A stretch of 64,000 nt of DNA from Rheinheimera sediminis. GTDB taxonomy: Bacteria > Pseudomonadota > Gammaproteobacteria > Enterobacterales > Alteromonadaceae. The notes under the pieces are model-generated. The model searched no databases and was not told where the DNA came from. It was given only the letters and a program-made list of their open reading frames with translations. How positions within the stretch are numbered: the first letter of the stretch is position 1; each line of letters begins with the position of its first letter. The DNA lies in assembly GCF_004005375.1 (NCBI RefSeq), contig NZ_RZUF01000002.1, positions 120,678 to 184,677 on the forward strand, written 5' to 3'. Below are positions 26,828-35,822 of the stretch, piece after piece. A program made the position numbers and the translations under genes.

Positions 26828-26861
26828 ATGTAATATTTCCGTCACAAAACTCTACTATAGT
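26828..26861 (+). promoter_or_regulatory. Pho box and -10 of pstC
   Basis: ATGTAAT-ATTT-CCGTCAC (26828-26845) is followed after exactly 10 bp by TATAGT (26856-26861). The transporter genes therefore have their own PhoB-dependent start just after the pstS terminator. Confidence 0.8.
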
Positions 26862-26897
26862 TGCCAACATCTAAAAGTAACTGGTGGTATAGCAACT

Positions 26898-29186
26898 ATG
26901 CACTCAACCCATCCAAGTCAGCAGTCAGCCGGTGATGCACCGCGTTCCTTACTGCCAACTGGTGAACGTCGTGCCCGTTTACGGCGCTGGCGCTCTGTTA
27001 AAGATAAAATCTCCAAATATGGCATCAGCTTTGCCGGCATCAGTGTGGTGCTGGCTTTTGCTACTATATTTGTTTACCTGTTTTCTGAAGTAGGGCCTTT
27101 GTTTTCCTCTGCCTCAGTGGATCAGAAAACCAGCTATCAAAGCCCGACTGCAAAACCTCTGCATAGCAATATAGAGCGTTATGGTGAGATAGGTTTAACA
27201 GTGACAGCAGATGCCAAGCTGCAGTTTTTTAATGCGGATACAGGGGAGCTGAAGCAGCAAGTGCAGCTGGCTTTGCCTGCTGATGTCACAGTCACTACTT
27301 TTGCCAAAGCTGACCCTCGTACCGGCACTATCATTTTAGGTTTATCTAACGGTCAGGCATTGATTGCCAAGCATGAATATTTGCTGAGTTATCCAAATGA
27401 TAAACGTCAGGTCAATCCTAAGGTTAGTTACCCTTTAGGCGAAGCTCCTGTGCAGGTGGATGCCCAAGGTCAGGCTTTAGTGGCTATTGCTATACAGGAA
27501 AAAGACGAAAACCGGATGTTGAGTGCTTATACGGCTGATGGTCGTTTAGTGCTGTCAAATATGGTGGCCGAAACTGTATTCCTGACCGGCGAAACCACTG
27601 TAGTTCGCACAGATTATACTTTGCCAGATGCTCCAGCTTCAGCCAGCAGAATACTGATCGACAATACCTTTCAAAACCTGTTTGTTGCGGATAAAGCCGG
27701 ACAAATCCATTATTACGCCATCAATAACCCGGAGCAGGCGCGTTTAGTGCAAAGCGTCAATGCCGTCAGTTCTGGTGCGCAGATCACCGCCATTGAGTTT
27801 CTGGTCGGTACTGTGTCTTTGATTGTGGGCTCGTCTACCGGTGAATTGAGTCAGTGGTTTTTAGTACGTGACCAGCACAATAACTTCGACTTAAAACAAA
27901 TTCGTGATTTTGAGCAACATCCTGGTGCTATTACTCAGATTGAAGCTGAATATTCCCGCAAAGGGTTTATGGCCATTGATGACAAGGGACATTTAGGTAT
28001 TCATTACGGCACCTCGGCCCGAACTTTATTTTTAGACGCTTTTGATGATGAGCTGCAGCCGCAACAAATAGCTATCTCTCCCATTAATACCAATTTCCTG
28101 CTGTTAGACACTAAAGGCCAGATGCATAAATTTGAGCTGGAAAACGCCCATCCGGACGTATCTTACACAGCGCTGTGGAATGAAGTCTGGTACGAAGGCC
28201 GTGATGAAGCCAAATACATTTGGCAAGCTTCTGCCGGTTCAGATGAATTTGAAGCCAAAATGAGCATGGTGCCTTTAGCTTTAGGGACTTTAAAAGCCGC
28301 ATTTTTTGCCATGTTGTTCGCTACACCTCTGGCCATTATGAGTGCCATTTATGTCGCTTACTTTATGACGCCAGTGCTGCGTGGCAAAGTGAAGCCTACC
28401 ATCGAAATTATGGCGGCCTTACCTACAGTTATTCTTGGCTTTCTAGCAGGTTTATGGCTGGCGCCTTTTGTTGAAGAATATTTAAGTGCTGTGTTCGCCA
28501 TTCTGATCCTGATGCCCTTTATGATGTTAGGTGCAGCTTACTTGTGGCGCTTTATGCCTGAATCTATCCGCAACCGTTTTGGTTTAGGTTGGGAAGCGGC
28601 GTTTTTAGTGCCTGTAATTATTCTGTTTGGTTACCTGGCTGTGAGTGCTAGCCCAGTAATAGACAATGCTTTTTTTGATGGCAGTTTACGCCAGTGGTTT
28701 ACAGATAATGGCATTAACTACGATCAGCGTAACGCGTTAATTGTTGGTATCGCCATGGGTTTTGCTGTGATTCCAAATATCTTCTCTATTGCTGAAGATG
28801 CCATTTTTAATGTGCCTCGCCACTTAACTCAGGGGTCTTTAGCCTTGGGTGCTACACCATGGCAAACCATGGTCGGCGTCGTATTACCAACAGCCAGTCC
28901 TGGTGTGTTCGCGGCAGTGATGGTTGGTTTTGGCCGTGCTGTGGGGGAAACCATGATAGTACTGATGGCGACAGGTAACAGCCCAGTAGTGAACTTTAAT
29001 ATCTTCGAGGGGATGCGTACTTTATCCGCCAATATAGCGGTGGAGTTACCTGAGACAGCTGTTGGCAGCACCCACTTCCGTGTGTTGTTCCTCGCCGCGC
29101 TGGTGTTGTTTGTCTTTACCTTTGTATTTAATACCCTCGCCGAAGTGATACGGCAGCGTTTACGTCAACGCTTCAGCAATCTGTAA
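26898..29186 (+). CDS. pstC: Phosphate ABC permease PstC, long form
   Basis: PstC with PstA forms the membrane channel of the high-affinity phosphate importer. At 762 aa it is more than twice the E. coli length (about 320). After one helix (about 43-67) there is a roughly 390-residue extracytoplasmic domain built of repeated short strands (for example TITAIEFLVGTVSLIVGSSTGELSQW), propeller-like in rhythm. The usual permease helices then start near residue 460. The ABC-contact EAA loop is LALGATPWQTMVGVVLPTASPGVFAAVMVGFGRAVGETM. I recall similar long forms in marine gammaproteobacteria; the role of the added domain is not known to me. Confidence 0.93.
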   Translation: MHSTHPSQQSAGDAPRSLLPTGERRARLRRWRSVKDKISKYGISFAGISVVLAFATIFVYLFSEVGPLFSSASVDQKTSYQSPTAKPLHSNIERYGEIGLTVTADAKLQFFNADTGELKQQVQLALPADVTVTTFAKADPRTGTIILGLSNGQALIAKHEYLLSYPNDKRQVNPKVSYPLGEAPVQVDAQGQALVAIAIQEKDENRMLSAYTADGRLVLSNMVAETVFLTGETTVVRTDYTLPDAPASASRILIDNTFQNLFVADKAGQIHYYAINNPEQARLVQSVNAVSSGAQITAIEFLVGTVSLIVGSSTGELSQWFLVRDQHNNFDLKQIRDFEQHPGAITQIEAEYSRKGFMAIDDKGHLGIHYGTSARTLFLDAFDDELQPQQIAISPINTNFLLLDTKGQMHKFELENAHPDVSYTALWNEVWYEGRDEAKYIWQASAGSDEFEAKMSMVPLALGTLKAAFFAMLFATPLAIMSAIYVAYFMTPVLRGKVKPTIEIMAALPTVILGFLAGLWLAPFVEEYLSAVFAILILMPFMMLGAAYLWRFMPESIRNRFGLGWEAAFLVPVIILFGYLAVSASPVIDNAFFDGSLRQWFTDNGINYDQRNALIVGIAMGFAVIPNIFSIAEDAIFNVPRHLTQGSLALGATPWQTMVGVVLPTASPGVFAAVMVGFGRAVGETMIVLMATGNSPVVNFNIFEGMRTLSANIAVELPETAVGSTHFRVLFLAALVLFVFTFVFNTLAEVIRQRLRQRFSNL

Positions 29187-29198
29187 TTAAGGGGCACT

Positions 29199-30881
29199 TT
29201 GATGAAATCTTTATTTGGCGTAAGAGCCTGGTTCAGATCAGGGACTCCCTGGATTTGGTTAAACGCCGGTGCTATCGCTTTGTGTCTGGTGATGGTGATA
29301 GGTGTGTTGGGTTTAATTGTAGTACGTGGTGGCAGTCACTTCTGGCCAGCAGATTTACAGCAGACTGAATGGTCGCCTGAATCTGGTCAGAAAAAAGTCA
29401 TTATGGGTGAACTGGTTCGTGCTGAAACAGTGTCTGCTGTGATGCTGCGTGAGTCAGGTGCTACAGTGCCGGCAGAGCTGGAAGCTGTGACCCGTTATTT
29501 GGTCAAAGTAGGTAACCGTGATCTGTATGGTCGGGATTTCTCCTGGTATATGGATTATGAAATTAGCGGCTGGACTGCACCAGAAGGTGCTATTGCACTG
29601 GAGCGTCGTGAGCGTGGTAATTTTTATGGTTTCCCATTAAAGTTAAATGAAGGCGACACCTTGATTGCTGAGGGCACTGCCATGTGGCCTGAACTGTTGA
29701 AGCGGGTTGAACGTGCCAACGGTATTTTTCAGCAGATGAAAGATATCGAAAAAAACGATATCAGCCGTATCAACAACCAAATTGAGAAGTTACGTTTAAC
29801 TGAGCGTCGTCTGGTTCTTGATAAAGTGTCTGATGCTGAAATGGCTGAATTCAAAGCGCAGGCCGAAGCTGAAAACCAAGTGCTAAACGACGAATATGCA
29901 GTGATCCAACAAAAACTGGATCAACTGCGAGCAGAGTCTAATCGTGACAGTTTGGTTGCTCGTTCTGCTGAAGGCCGCGAAGTGACTATTTCGTTGGCTA
30001 ATATAGTGAATGCTTTTGCGCCTAACGATATGTCGGTATGGCAAAAGACGAAACATTACTTTAACGGTATCGCGACTTTCCTCAGTGAAGAGCCACGGGA
30101 AGCCAATACCGAAGGCGGTATCTTTCCTGCTATTTTTGGTACTGTCACTATGGTTATTCTAATGGCCATTATCGTCACGCCTTTTGGTGTGCTGGCGGCC
30201 ATTTACTTGCGTGAATATGCCAAGCAAGGACCACTGCTGAAGATCATCCGGATTTCGGTCTACAACCTGGCAGGTGTACCTTCTATTGTTTATGGTGTTT
30301 TTGGTTTAGGCTTCTTTGTGTACATTATGGGCGGCAGTATCGACCAGTTGTTTTACCCTGAAGCTTTACCAAGCCCGACTTTTGGTACTCCGGGTTTATT
30401 CTGGGCGTCGTTAACGCTCGCCCTGTTAACTTTGCCAGTCGTTATCGTATCGACTGAGGAAGGTTTATCCCGTATTCCAAGTACTATTCGTATGGGTAGT
30501 CTGGCCTTAGGTGCAACCAAGTCTGAAACCTTATGGAAAGTGGTTGTGCCGCTGGCCACTCCGGCTATGATGACGGGTTTAATTTTGGCTGTAGCCCGAG
30601 CCGCAGGCGAAGTAGCTCCACTGATGTTGGTAGGCGTGGTGAAATTGGCACCAACATTACCGATAGATGGCAATTTCCCTTACATCCATTTAGATCAAAA
30701 AATTATGCACTTAGGTTTCCATGTGTTTGATGTGGGTTTCCAGAGTCCAAACGTTGAAGCTTCGCGTCCGTTGCTTTACGCAACTGCGCTGGTGCTGGTG
30801 TTGTTGATTGTGGTGCTGAATATGGCGGCCATTTATATGCGTAACAGATTACGCGAGAAATACCGCAGCGATACTGATTAG
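29199..30881 (+). CDS. pstA: Phosphate ABC permease PstA, long form
   Basis: The second channel subunit (560 aa, about 300 in E. coli). One N-terminal helix is followed by a periplasmic insert of about 260 residues. The insert includes a charged coiled-coil stretch near residues 180-250 (RINNQIEKLRLTERRLVLDK, EYAVIQQKLDQLRAESNRD). The permease core then carries the EAA loop LALGATKSETLWKVVVPLATPAMMTGLILAVARAAGEVAPLM. It starts 12 bp after pstC. Both subunits are enlarged on the periplasmic side, which suggests the inserts touch each other or PstS. Confidence 0.93.
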   Translation: MMKSLFGVRAWFRSGTPWIWLNAGAIALCLVMVIGVLGLIVVRGGSHFWPADLQQTEWSPESGQKKVIMGELVRAETVSAVMLRESGATVPAELEAVTRYLVKVGNRDLYGRDFSWYMDYEISGWTAPEGAIALERRERGNFYGFPLKLNEGDTLIAEGTAMWPELLKRVERANGIFQQMKDIEKNDISRINNQIEKLRLTERRLVLDKVSDAEMAEFKAQAEAENQVLNDEYAVIQQKLDQLRAESNRDSLVARSAEGREVTISLANIVNAFAPNDMSVWQKTKHYFNGIATFLSEEPREANTEGGIFPAIFGTVTMVILMAIIVTPFGVLAAIYLREYAKQGPLLKIIRISVYNLAGVPSIVYGVFGLGFFVYIMGGSIDQLFYPEALPSPTFGTPGLFWASLTLALLTLPVVIVSTEEGLSRIPSTIRMGSLALGATKSETLWKVVVPLATPAMMTGLILAVARAAGEVAPLMLVGVVKLAPTLPIDGNFPYIHLDQKIMHLGFHVFDVGFQSPNVEASRPLLYATALVLVLLIVVLNMAAIYMRNRLREKYRSDTD

Positions 30882-30889
30882 ATTGCAGC

Positions 30890-30910
30890 AGGCCTGCACT
30901 GCAGGCCTTT
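30890..30910 (+). other. Perfect hairpin between pstA and pstB
   Basis: AGGCCTGCA, one base, then TGCAGGCCT form a 9-bp inverted repeat in the 48-bp pstA-pstB gap, followed only by TT. It is probably a weak attenuator or an RNA-stability element. Confidence 0.5.
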
Positions 30911-30929
30911 AATCACAGAATTTCATAGA

Positions 30930-31754
30930 ATGGTAATGAAGATGAATCAAGATAAATTAACAGCTCCACCAGTAGAAAACGAATTGAAATTATCGGAAGA
31001 GAAAATCAAGCTTCAGGTCAACGATCTGAAACTCTATTATGGTGATGCGCTGGCACTAAAAAGCGTCAACATGACGATCCCAGAAAAGCGTGTTACCGCG
31101 TTTATCGGTCCTTCAGGTTGTGGTAAATCTACTTTATTGCGTTGTTTCAACCGGATGAACGATTTAGTGGATATCTGCCGTATTGAAGGCCAGATTTTGA
31201 TGGATGGTCAAAATATTTATGACCCAAAGGTGGATGTTGCTGAGCTGCGCCGCCAAGTGGGTATGGTATTCCAGAAGCCGAACCCATTTCCAAAAAGCAT
31301 TTATGAAAACGTAGCTTACGGCTTGCGCTTACAAGGTGTCAAAGACAAACGCGTGCTGGATGAAGTGGTAGAAACGTCATTAAAAGGCGCGGCTTTATGG
31401 AATGAAGTAAAAGACCGTTTGCATGACAATGCCTTTGGTTTGTCAGGCGGTCAGCAACAACGTTTGGTGATTGCCCGGGCTATTGCCATTGAGCCTGAAG
31501 TGTTATTACTGGATGAGCCAGCCTCAGCACTTGATCCAATTTCTACGTTAAAAATCGAAGAGCTGATTTACGAGCTGAAAGATAAATATACTATTGTGAT
31601 TGTAACCCACAATATGCAACAGGCCGCCCGCGTCTCCGACTATACTGCTTTTATGTATATGGGTGATTTAATAGAGTTTGATGCCACCAATAAGATGTTT
31701 ACCAATCCATCGCAGCAACAAACTGAAGATTACATCACAGGCCGTTTCGGTTAA
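30930..31754 (+). CDS. pstB: Phosphate ABC ATPase PstB
   Basis: PstB (274 aa) powers phosphate import. Walker A is [20 protein letters not shown], the signature is LSGGQQQRL, Walker B is [12 protein letters not shown], and the switch His lies in [16 protein letters not shown]; the [20 protein letters not shown] stretch is typical of PstB. The start is uncertain among ATGs at 30930, 30936 and 30942, none with a clear ribosome binding site. It follows pstA by 48 bp and precedes phoU by about 107 bp. Confidence 0.96.
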   Translation: MVMKMNQDKLTAPPVENELKLSEEKIKLQVNDLKLYYGDALALKSVNMTIPEKRVTAFIGPSGCGKSTLLRCFNRMNDLVDICRIEGQILMDGQNIYDPKVDVAELRRQVGMVFQKPNPFPKSIYENVAYGLRLQGVKDKRVLDEVVETSLKGAALWNEVKDRLHDNAFGLSGGQQQRLVIARAIAIEPEVLLLDEPASALDPISTLKIEELIYELKDKYTIVIVTHNMQQAARVSDYTAFMYMGDLIEFDATNKMFTNPSQQQTEDYITGRFG

Positions 31755-31861
31755 TAAAAGTCATACCTTGAGTAAGTCGAAGTAGCAGCGAGACGACTAA
31801 CAAGCAAGAGCGGTTGACAAGACTGCTGCTGGAAGTACCAAGGGTATTGGAGGAGAGAGCG
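31755..31861 (+). other. Structured gap between pstB and phoU
   Basis: This 107-bp gap contains nested complementary pieces: TACCTTG with CAAGGGTA at the outside, AGCAGC with GCTGCT further in, and AGTCG with CGACT. Together they could form a branched RNA ending just before the phoU ribosome binding site. No protein frame is supported. A functional role is speculation. Confidence 0.3.
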
Positions 31862-32572
31862 ATGGACAAAATGAATTTAACGAAGCATATTTCCAGTCAG
31901 TTTAATGAAGAAATTGAGCAGGTACGCAACCATGTAATGGCCATGGGCGGCTTAATTGAACAGCAACTGGCTGATGCACTGAATGCTATCGCCAGCAGTG
32001 ATGCTGATTTGGCCCGTCAGGTGATAGCCAATGATGAAAAGGTCAACGACTGGGAAATTAAAATTGACCATGAGTGCACTCGCATTATTGCCAAGCGACA
32101 ACCTGCTGCCAGCGATTTACGTTTGATTATGGCGATTATCAAAACGATTTCTGATTTAGAGCGTATTGGTGACGAAGCTGAGCGTATCGCTAAAGTAGCG
32201 CTTGAATCCTTCAATAGCGCCCAGCAGGACTTGTTGGTCAACCTGGATAATATGGGCCGCCATGTTGCGCAGATGCTGCATGATGTGCTGGATGCTTTTG
32301 CCCGTATGGATGTCGAAGCTGCATTAGCTGTACATCGTGAAGATAAAAAAGTAGACCGTGAGTACGAAGCTATTACCCGTCAATTAATGACGTACATGAT
32401 GGAAGACCCGCGGTCTATACCTAAAATCATGAATGTTTTGTGGTCAGCCCGTTCTATGGAACGTATCGGCGATCGCTGTAAAAACGTGGCTGAATACATA
32501 GTTTTCCTGGTCAAAGGCAAAGATGTTCGCCACAGTGATGACGAAAAAATGGAACAGGATGCCCGTAGTTAA
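31862..32572 (+). CDS. phoU: Phosphate signalling protein PhoU
   Basis: PhoU (236 aa) links the Pst transporter to PhoR and keeps the regulon silent when phosphate is plentiful. It is an all-helical duplicate of the PhoU domain with two metal-site motifs, [14 protein letters not shown] and [21 protein letters not shown] 31862 is preceded by GGAGGAGAG; a longer frame from 31814 is less likely. It is the last gene of the pst cluster and is closed by an imperfect terminator hairpin. Confidence 0.95.
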   Translation: MDKMNLTKHISSQFNEEIEQVRNHVMAMGGLIEQQLADALNAIASSDADLARQVIANDEKVNDWEIKIDHECTRIIAKRQPAASDLRLIMAIIKTISDLERIGDEAERIAKVALESFNSAQQDLLVNLDNMGRHVAQMLHDVLDAFARMDVEAALAVHREDKKVDREYEAITRQLMTYMMEDPRSIPKIMNVLWSARSMERIGDRCKNVAEYIVFLVKGKDVRHSDDEKMEQDARS

Positions 32573-32585
32573 CTAAAATTGGCAA

Positions 32586-32641
32586 AATGGGGTCAGGACG
32601 CATTCGTTTTTACACAATGTGGCTTGGCCCCATTTTTAGTT
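32586..32641 (+). terminator. Terminator after phoU
   Basis: AATGGGGTCAGGACGCATT pairs with AATGTGGCTTGGCCCCATT across about 11 nt with three G-U pairs and one mismatch, then TTTTTA follows. The left arm carries the GGGGTCAG core shared with other hairpins in the window. A further CTCTGATCCC half-element follows near 32650. Confidence 0.7.
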
Positions 32642-32740
32642 TTTATCGCACTCTGATCCCAATTTTATTTTTATTACACTTTGATTGCAGTACAATGCGC
32701 GCCGACTTTCGTCAACTCAACAACAAGAGGCACACTTATT

Positions 32741-33415
32741 ATGCCAAATCACTTTTTGGCGGTTTTCGCTAAATCCCCTATCAAGCCACTGGAAGAGCAT
32801 ATCAAAAAGGTATTTGATGCCAGCTTGTTGCTGCTGCCCTTTTTTGATGCAGTGTTTTTAAAAGATTGGGATACAGCGGCTGAAGTTCGCAAATCTATTG
32901 TGATGTTGGAAAAGGATGCCGACAACTTAAAACGTGATATCCGTGTGCATTTGCCGCGAGGTCTGTTTTTACCTGTCGAACGAACGGATTTGTTAGAACT
33001 GGTTTCACAGCAGGATAAAATTGCGAATAAAGCCAAAGACATTACTGGTCGTGTTTTAGGTCGTGAGTTAGAGATCCCTGCTGCTATTCAAGTAGAGTTT
33101 AAAGCCTACCTGCAACGTTGTATTGATGCTGTTGAACTGGCATGTGAAGCAATTAATGAGCTGGATGAGCTGCTGGAAACTGGTTTCCGTGGCCGTGAAG
33201 TTGATTTAGTGATCAAAATGGTCGAACGTATCGATGAGATTGAGCATGACACCGATCATTTGCAAATCAGCTTACGTAAATTTGTGCGTAAAGCTGAAGC
33301 CGAAATGAACCCTGTTGACGTGATGTTCCTCTACCGCACTTTGGAATGGGTAGGCGATCTCGCTGACTCTGCGTTAAAAGTAGGTTCCCGTCTTGAAATC
33401 ATGTTGGCTCGATAA
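32741..33415 (+). CDS. DUF47 PhoU-like Pit accessory protein
   Basis: A 224-aa helical protein of the DUF47/TIGR00153 family, distantly related to PhoU (FAKSPIKPLEEHIKKVFDASLLLLPFF; VERTDLLELVSQQDKIANKAKD; MVERIDEIEHDTDHLQISL). Such proteins sit next to Pit transporters and are thought to modulate them. I choose ATG 32741; a frame from 32681 adds 20 residues without support. It lies 19 bp upstream of pit and forms an operon with it. No Pho box was found, in contrast to pst. Confidence 0.85.
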   Translation: MPNHFLAVFAKSPIKPLEEHIKKVFDASLLLLPFFDAVFLKDWDTAAEVRKSIVMLEKDADNLKRDIRVHLPRGLFLPVERTDLLELVSQQDKIANKAKDITGRVLGRELEIPAAIQVEFKAYLQRCIDAVELACEAINELDELLETGFRGREVDLVIKMVERIDEIEHDTDHLQISLRKFVRKAEAEMNPVDVMFLYRTLEWVGDLADSALKVGSRLEIMLAR

Positions 33416-33434
33416 TTCTTAAGGTAATTCAAAC

Positions 33435-34703
33435 ATGGATATTTTAACTACGTACGGCTATACGCTGATTATCGTAGCTGCTGTATTTGGCTTTGTTATG
33501 GCTTATGGTGTGGGTGCCAACGATGTGGCAAACGCCATGGGTACTTCTGTAGGTTCCAAGGCATTAACTGTAAAGCAAGCTATTTTTATTGCTGCAATTT
33601 TTGAATTCGCTGGCGCTTATTTAGCAGGCGGTTCCGTAACCTCTACTATTCGCAGTGGCATTGTAGACCCTGTTCATTTCGCCGCAGCGCCTGAGCTTTT
33701 GGTGTTTGGCATGATAGCGGCCTTGTTGGCAGCTGGCACCTGGTTGCTGCTGGCTTCTTATTATGGCTGGCCAGTCTCTACCACTCACTCTATTGTTGGC
33801 GCCATTATTGGTTTTGCTGCTGTGGGCGTGGGTGTAGATGCTGTGGAATGGGGCAAAGTAGGCGGCATAGTCGGTAGCTGGGTCGTGACCCCTGTGTTGG
33901 CTGGTGTTCTGGCGTACTTAATTTTTATGAGTGCGCAGCGTTTAATTTTTGACACCGACAATCCACTGGCCAATGCAAAAAAATATGTGCCGTTTTACAT
34001 GGCTTTTGCTGCGCTGATGATGGCCTTAGTGACTGTGACTAAAGGTTTAACTCATGTGGGGTTAGATTTGAGCACAGAACAAAACCTAATGATCGCCGGT
34101 AGTATCGCTGTAGTTGTGGGTATAGTAGGTAAAATCGCCATCAGCCGGGTGCATATAGACCCGATGGCTGATAAAGAAATGCATTTTACCAACGTAGAAA
34201 AAATCTTCGGTATTCTGATGATTACCACAGCCTGCTGTATGGCCTTTGCTCATGGTTCTAATGATGTGGCGAATGCCATTGGTCCTTTGGCTGCTGTAGT
34301 CAACGTGATTCAATCTGGCGGTGAAGTGGTAGGTAAAGCCAAACTGGATTGGTGGATTTTACCTTTAGGTGCTGTGGGTATTGTGATTGGTTTAGCTACT
34401 CTTGGCGCCAAAGTAATTAAAACCATAGGTACTGCGATAACCCATTTAACCCCAAGTCGTGGTTTTGCCGCCGAAATGTCAGCTGCGACCACCGTAGTGA
34501 TTGCATCTGGTACTGGTTTACCTATCTCTACCACTCAGACTTTAGTGGGTGCCGTATTGGGTGTGGGTTTAGCCCGAGGTATTGCTGCGCTTAATTTAAG
34601 TGTGGTGCGTAATATCTTTATTTCATGGGTGGTGACTCTGCCTGTGGGAGCAGGTTTGGCTATTGTCTTCTTCTATATCATCAAGGCTATTTTTAGCGCC
34701 TGA
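33435..34703 (+). CDS. pit: Low-affinity inorganic phosphate transporter Pit
   Basis: A 422-aa inner-membrane phosphate:cation symporter of the PiT family. The inverted repeat signature appears twice: GVGANDVANAMGTSVGSKALTVKQA near the N-terminus and FAHGSNDVANAIGPLAAVV in the second half, with PVSTTHSIVGAIIG and PISTTQTLVGAVLG as matching helices. It probably imports metal-phosphate when phosphate is ample, complementing Pst. The partner DUF47 gene is immediately upstream. A strong terminator follows. Confidence 0.94.
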   Translation: MDILTTYGYTLIIVAAVFGFVMAYGVGANDVANAMGTSVGSKALTVKQAIFIAAIFEFAGAYLAGGSVTSTIRSGIVDPVHFAAAPELLVFGMIAALLAAGTWLLLASYYGWPVSTTHSIVGAIIGFAAVGVGVDAVEWGKVGGIVGSWVVTPVLAGVLAYLIFMSAQRLIFDTDNPLANAKKYVPFYMAFAALMMALVTVTKGLTHVGLDLSTEQNLMIAGSIAVVVGIVGKIAISRVHIDPMADKEMHFTNVEKIFGILMITTACCMAFAHGSNDVANAIGPLAAVVNVIQSGGEVVGKAKLDWWILPLGAVGIVIGLATLGAKVIKTIGTAITHLTPSRGFAAEMSAATTVVIASGTGLPISTTQTLVGAVLGVGLARGIAALNLSVVRNIFISWVVTLPVGAGLAIVFFYIIKAIFSA

Positions 34704-34724
34704 TAGATTCAGTTCTTTGACGAG

Positions 34725-34750
34725 AAAGCCCGGCTTATGCCGGGTTTTTT
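34725..34750 (+). terminator. Terminator of the DUF47-pit operon
   Basis: GCCCGGC, loop TTAT, GCCGGGT, then a six-T run; an A-rich stretch precedes it. Confidence 0.9.
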
Positions 34751-34891
34751 ATCTGCAGAGCTGTTGTTTTGCCAATGAAGAATTAGTCCGACAAAAAGTG
34801 TAACCTCCGGAGACTGTCGCTAATTCTGCTTTTCTTTTCTTCTTTATTCGATTAAATTGCTTTCAATAGAGGCAAGCCATCGGAATAAAGG

Positions 34892-35803
34892 ATGAAGCGT
34901 GTACCCAGTATCAAACAGTTGCAGTATCTGCTTGCTTTGCATGAGCACCAGCATTTTGGCCGTGCCGCGGATGCTTGTTATATAGGTCAGTCTACCTTAA
35001 GTGCGGCTATCGCCAATTTAGAGGAAACTATGAGTGCGCAATTGCTGGAGCGCGATCATAAAACCTTTATTTTTACGCCTTTGGGTGAAGATGTGGTGCG
35101 CCAGGCAAGATATATAGTAGAGCAGTGTGAAGAGCTGACTGAATTCGCTAAATGTCAGGGCAAGCCTATGGCGGGTCCATTGCGTTTAGGTTGTATCCCG
35201 ACTATTGCACCTTTTGTATTAAGCGAAGTGATGGCGTTATCGCGTGAACGCTTTCCTGAACTGCAGTTGTTGCTCAGGGAAGACACGACTGAGAATTCCC
35301 TGCAGTCCTTGATTGAAGGGCGGTTGGATTTAGTCCTATTGGCTTTGCCTTATGACACCGGTGCCTTGCATACAGAGGTTCTGGCTCAAGATCCCTTTAA
35401 ACTGGTGTTGCACAAAGACTGGCTTAATCGCGGTTTTCAACAGGATATTAGCCAGTGGCCGGACGAAAGTATCTTCTTACTGGAGCGCGAACATTGTATG
35501 ACAGGGCATGCAGTGAAAGCCTGTGATCTGGATGATAATCGCAAGGTCAATCCTTTTTTTGCCACGAGTTTGCACACGCTCAGTCAAATGGTAAATAACA
35601 AGTTGGGTGTGACCTTTATGCCGCAAATGGCAATAAATAGTGGTTTATTGCGGGGTACAGAACTTGTAGCGCAAAAACCCAATTCAGGTCAGGCTTATCG
35701 TGATATTGGAGTGGCATGGCGTCCTACCTCTAGTAAATTGCGCAGTTACCGCCAGATGGCTCAGTTAATCTCTGAGGTTCTGCAACAAAAATGCGGTGAC
35801 TAA
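34892..35803 (+). CDS. oxyR: Hydrogen-peroxide regulator OxyR
   Basis: OxyR (303 aa) is the LysR-type peroxide sensor. The N-terminal helix-turn-helix reads FGRAADACYIGQSTLSAAIANLEE, and the regulatory domain holds the redox pair Cys202 and Cys211 in EREHCMTGHAVKAC. The 9-residue spacing equals that of Cys199/Cys208 in E. coli, which identifies it. No catalase or peroxidase gene is adjacent, so its targets lie elsewhere. Together with soxR, the window carries both classic redox sensors. Confidence 0.93.
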   Translation: MKRVPSIKQLQYLLALHEHQHFGRAADACYIGQSTLSAAIANLEETMSAQLLERDHKTFIFTPLGEDVVRQARYIVEQCEELTEFAKCQGKPMAGPLRLGCIPTIAPFVLSEVMALSRERFPELQLLLREDTTENSLQSLIEGRLDLVLLALPYDTGALHTEVLAQDPFKLVLHKDWLNRGFQQDISQWPDESIFLLEREHCMTGHAVKACDLDDNRKVNPFFATSLHTLSQMVNNKLGVTFMPQMAINSGLLRGTELVAQKPNSGQAYRDIGVAWRPTSSKLRSYRQMAQLISEVLQQKCGD

Positions 35804-35822
35804 GGACTGACCTTCTAAAGGC

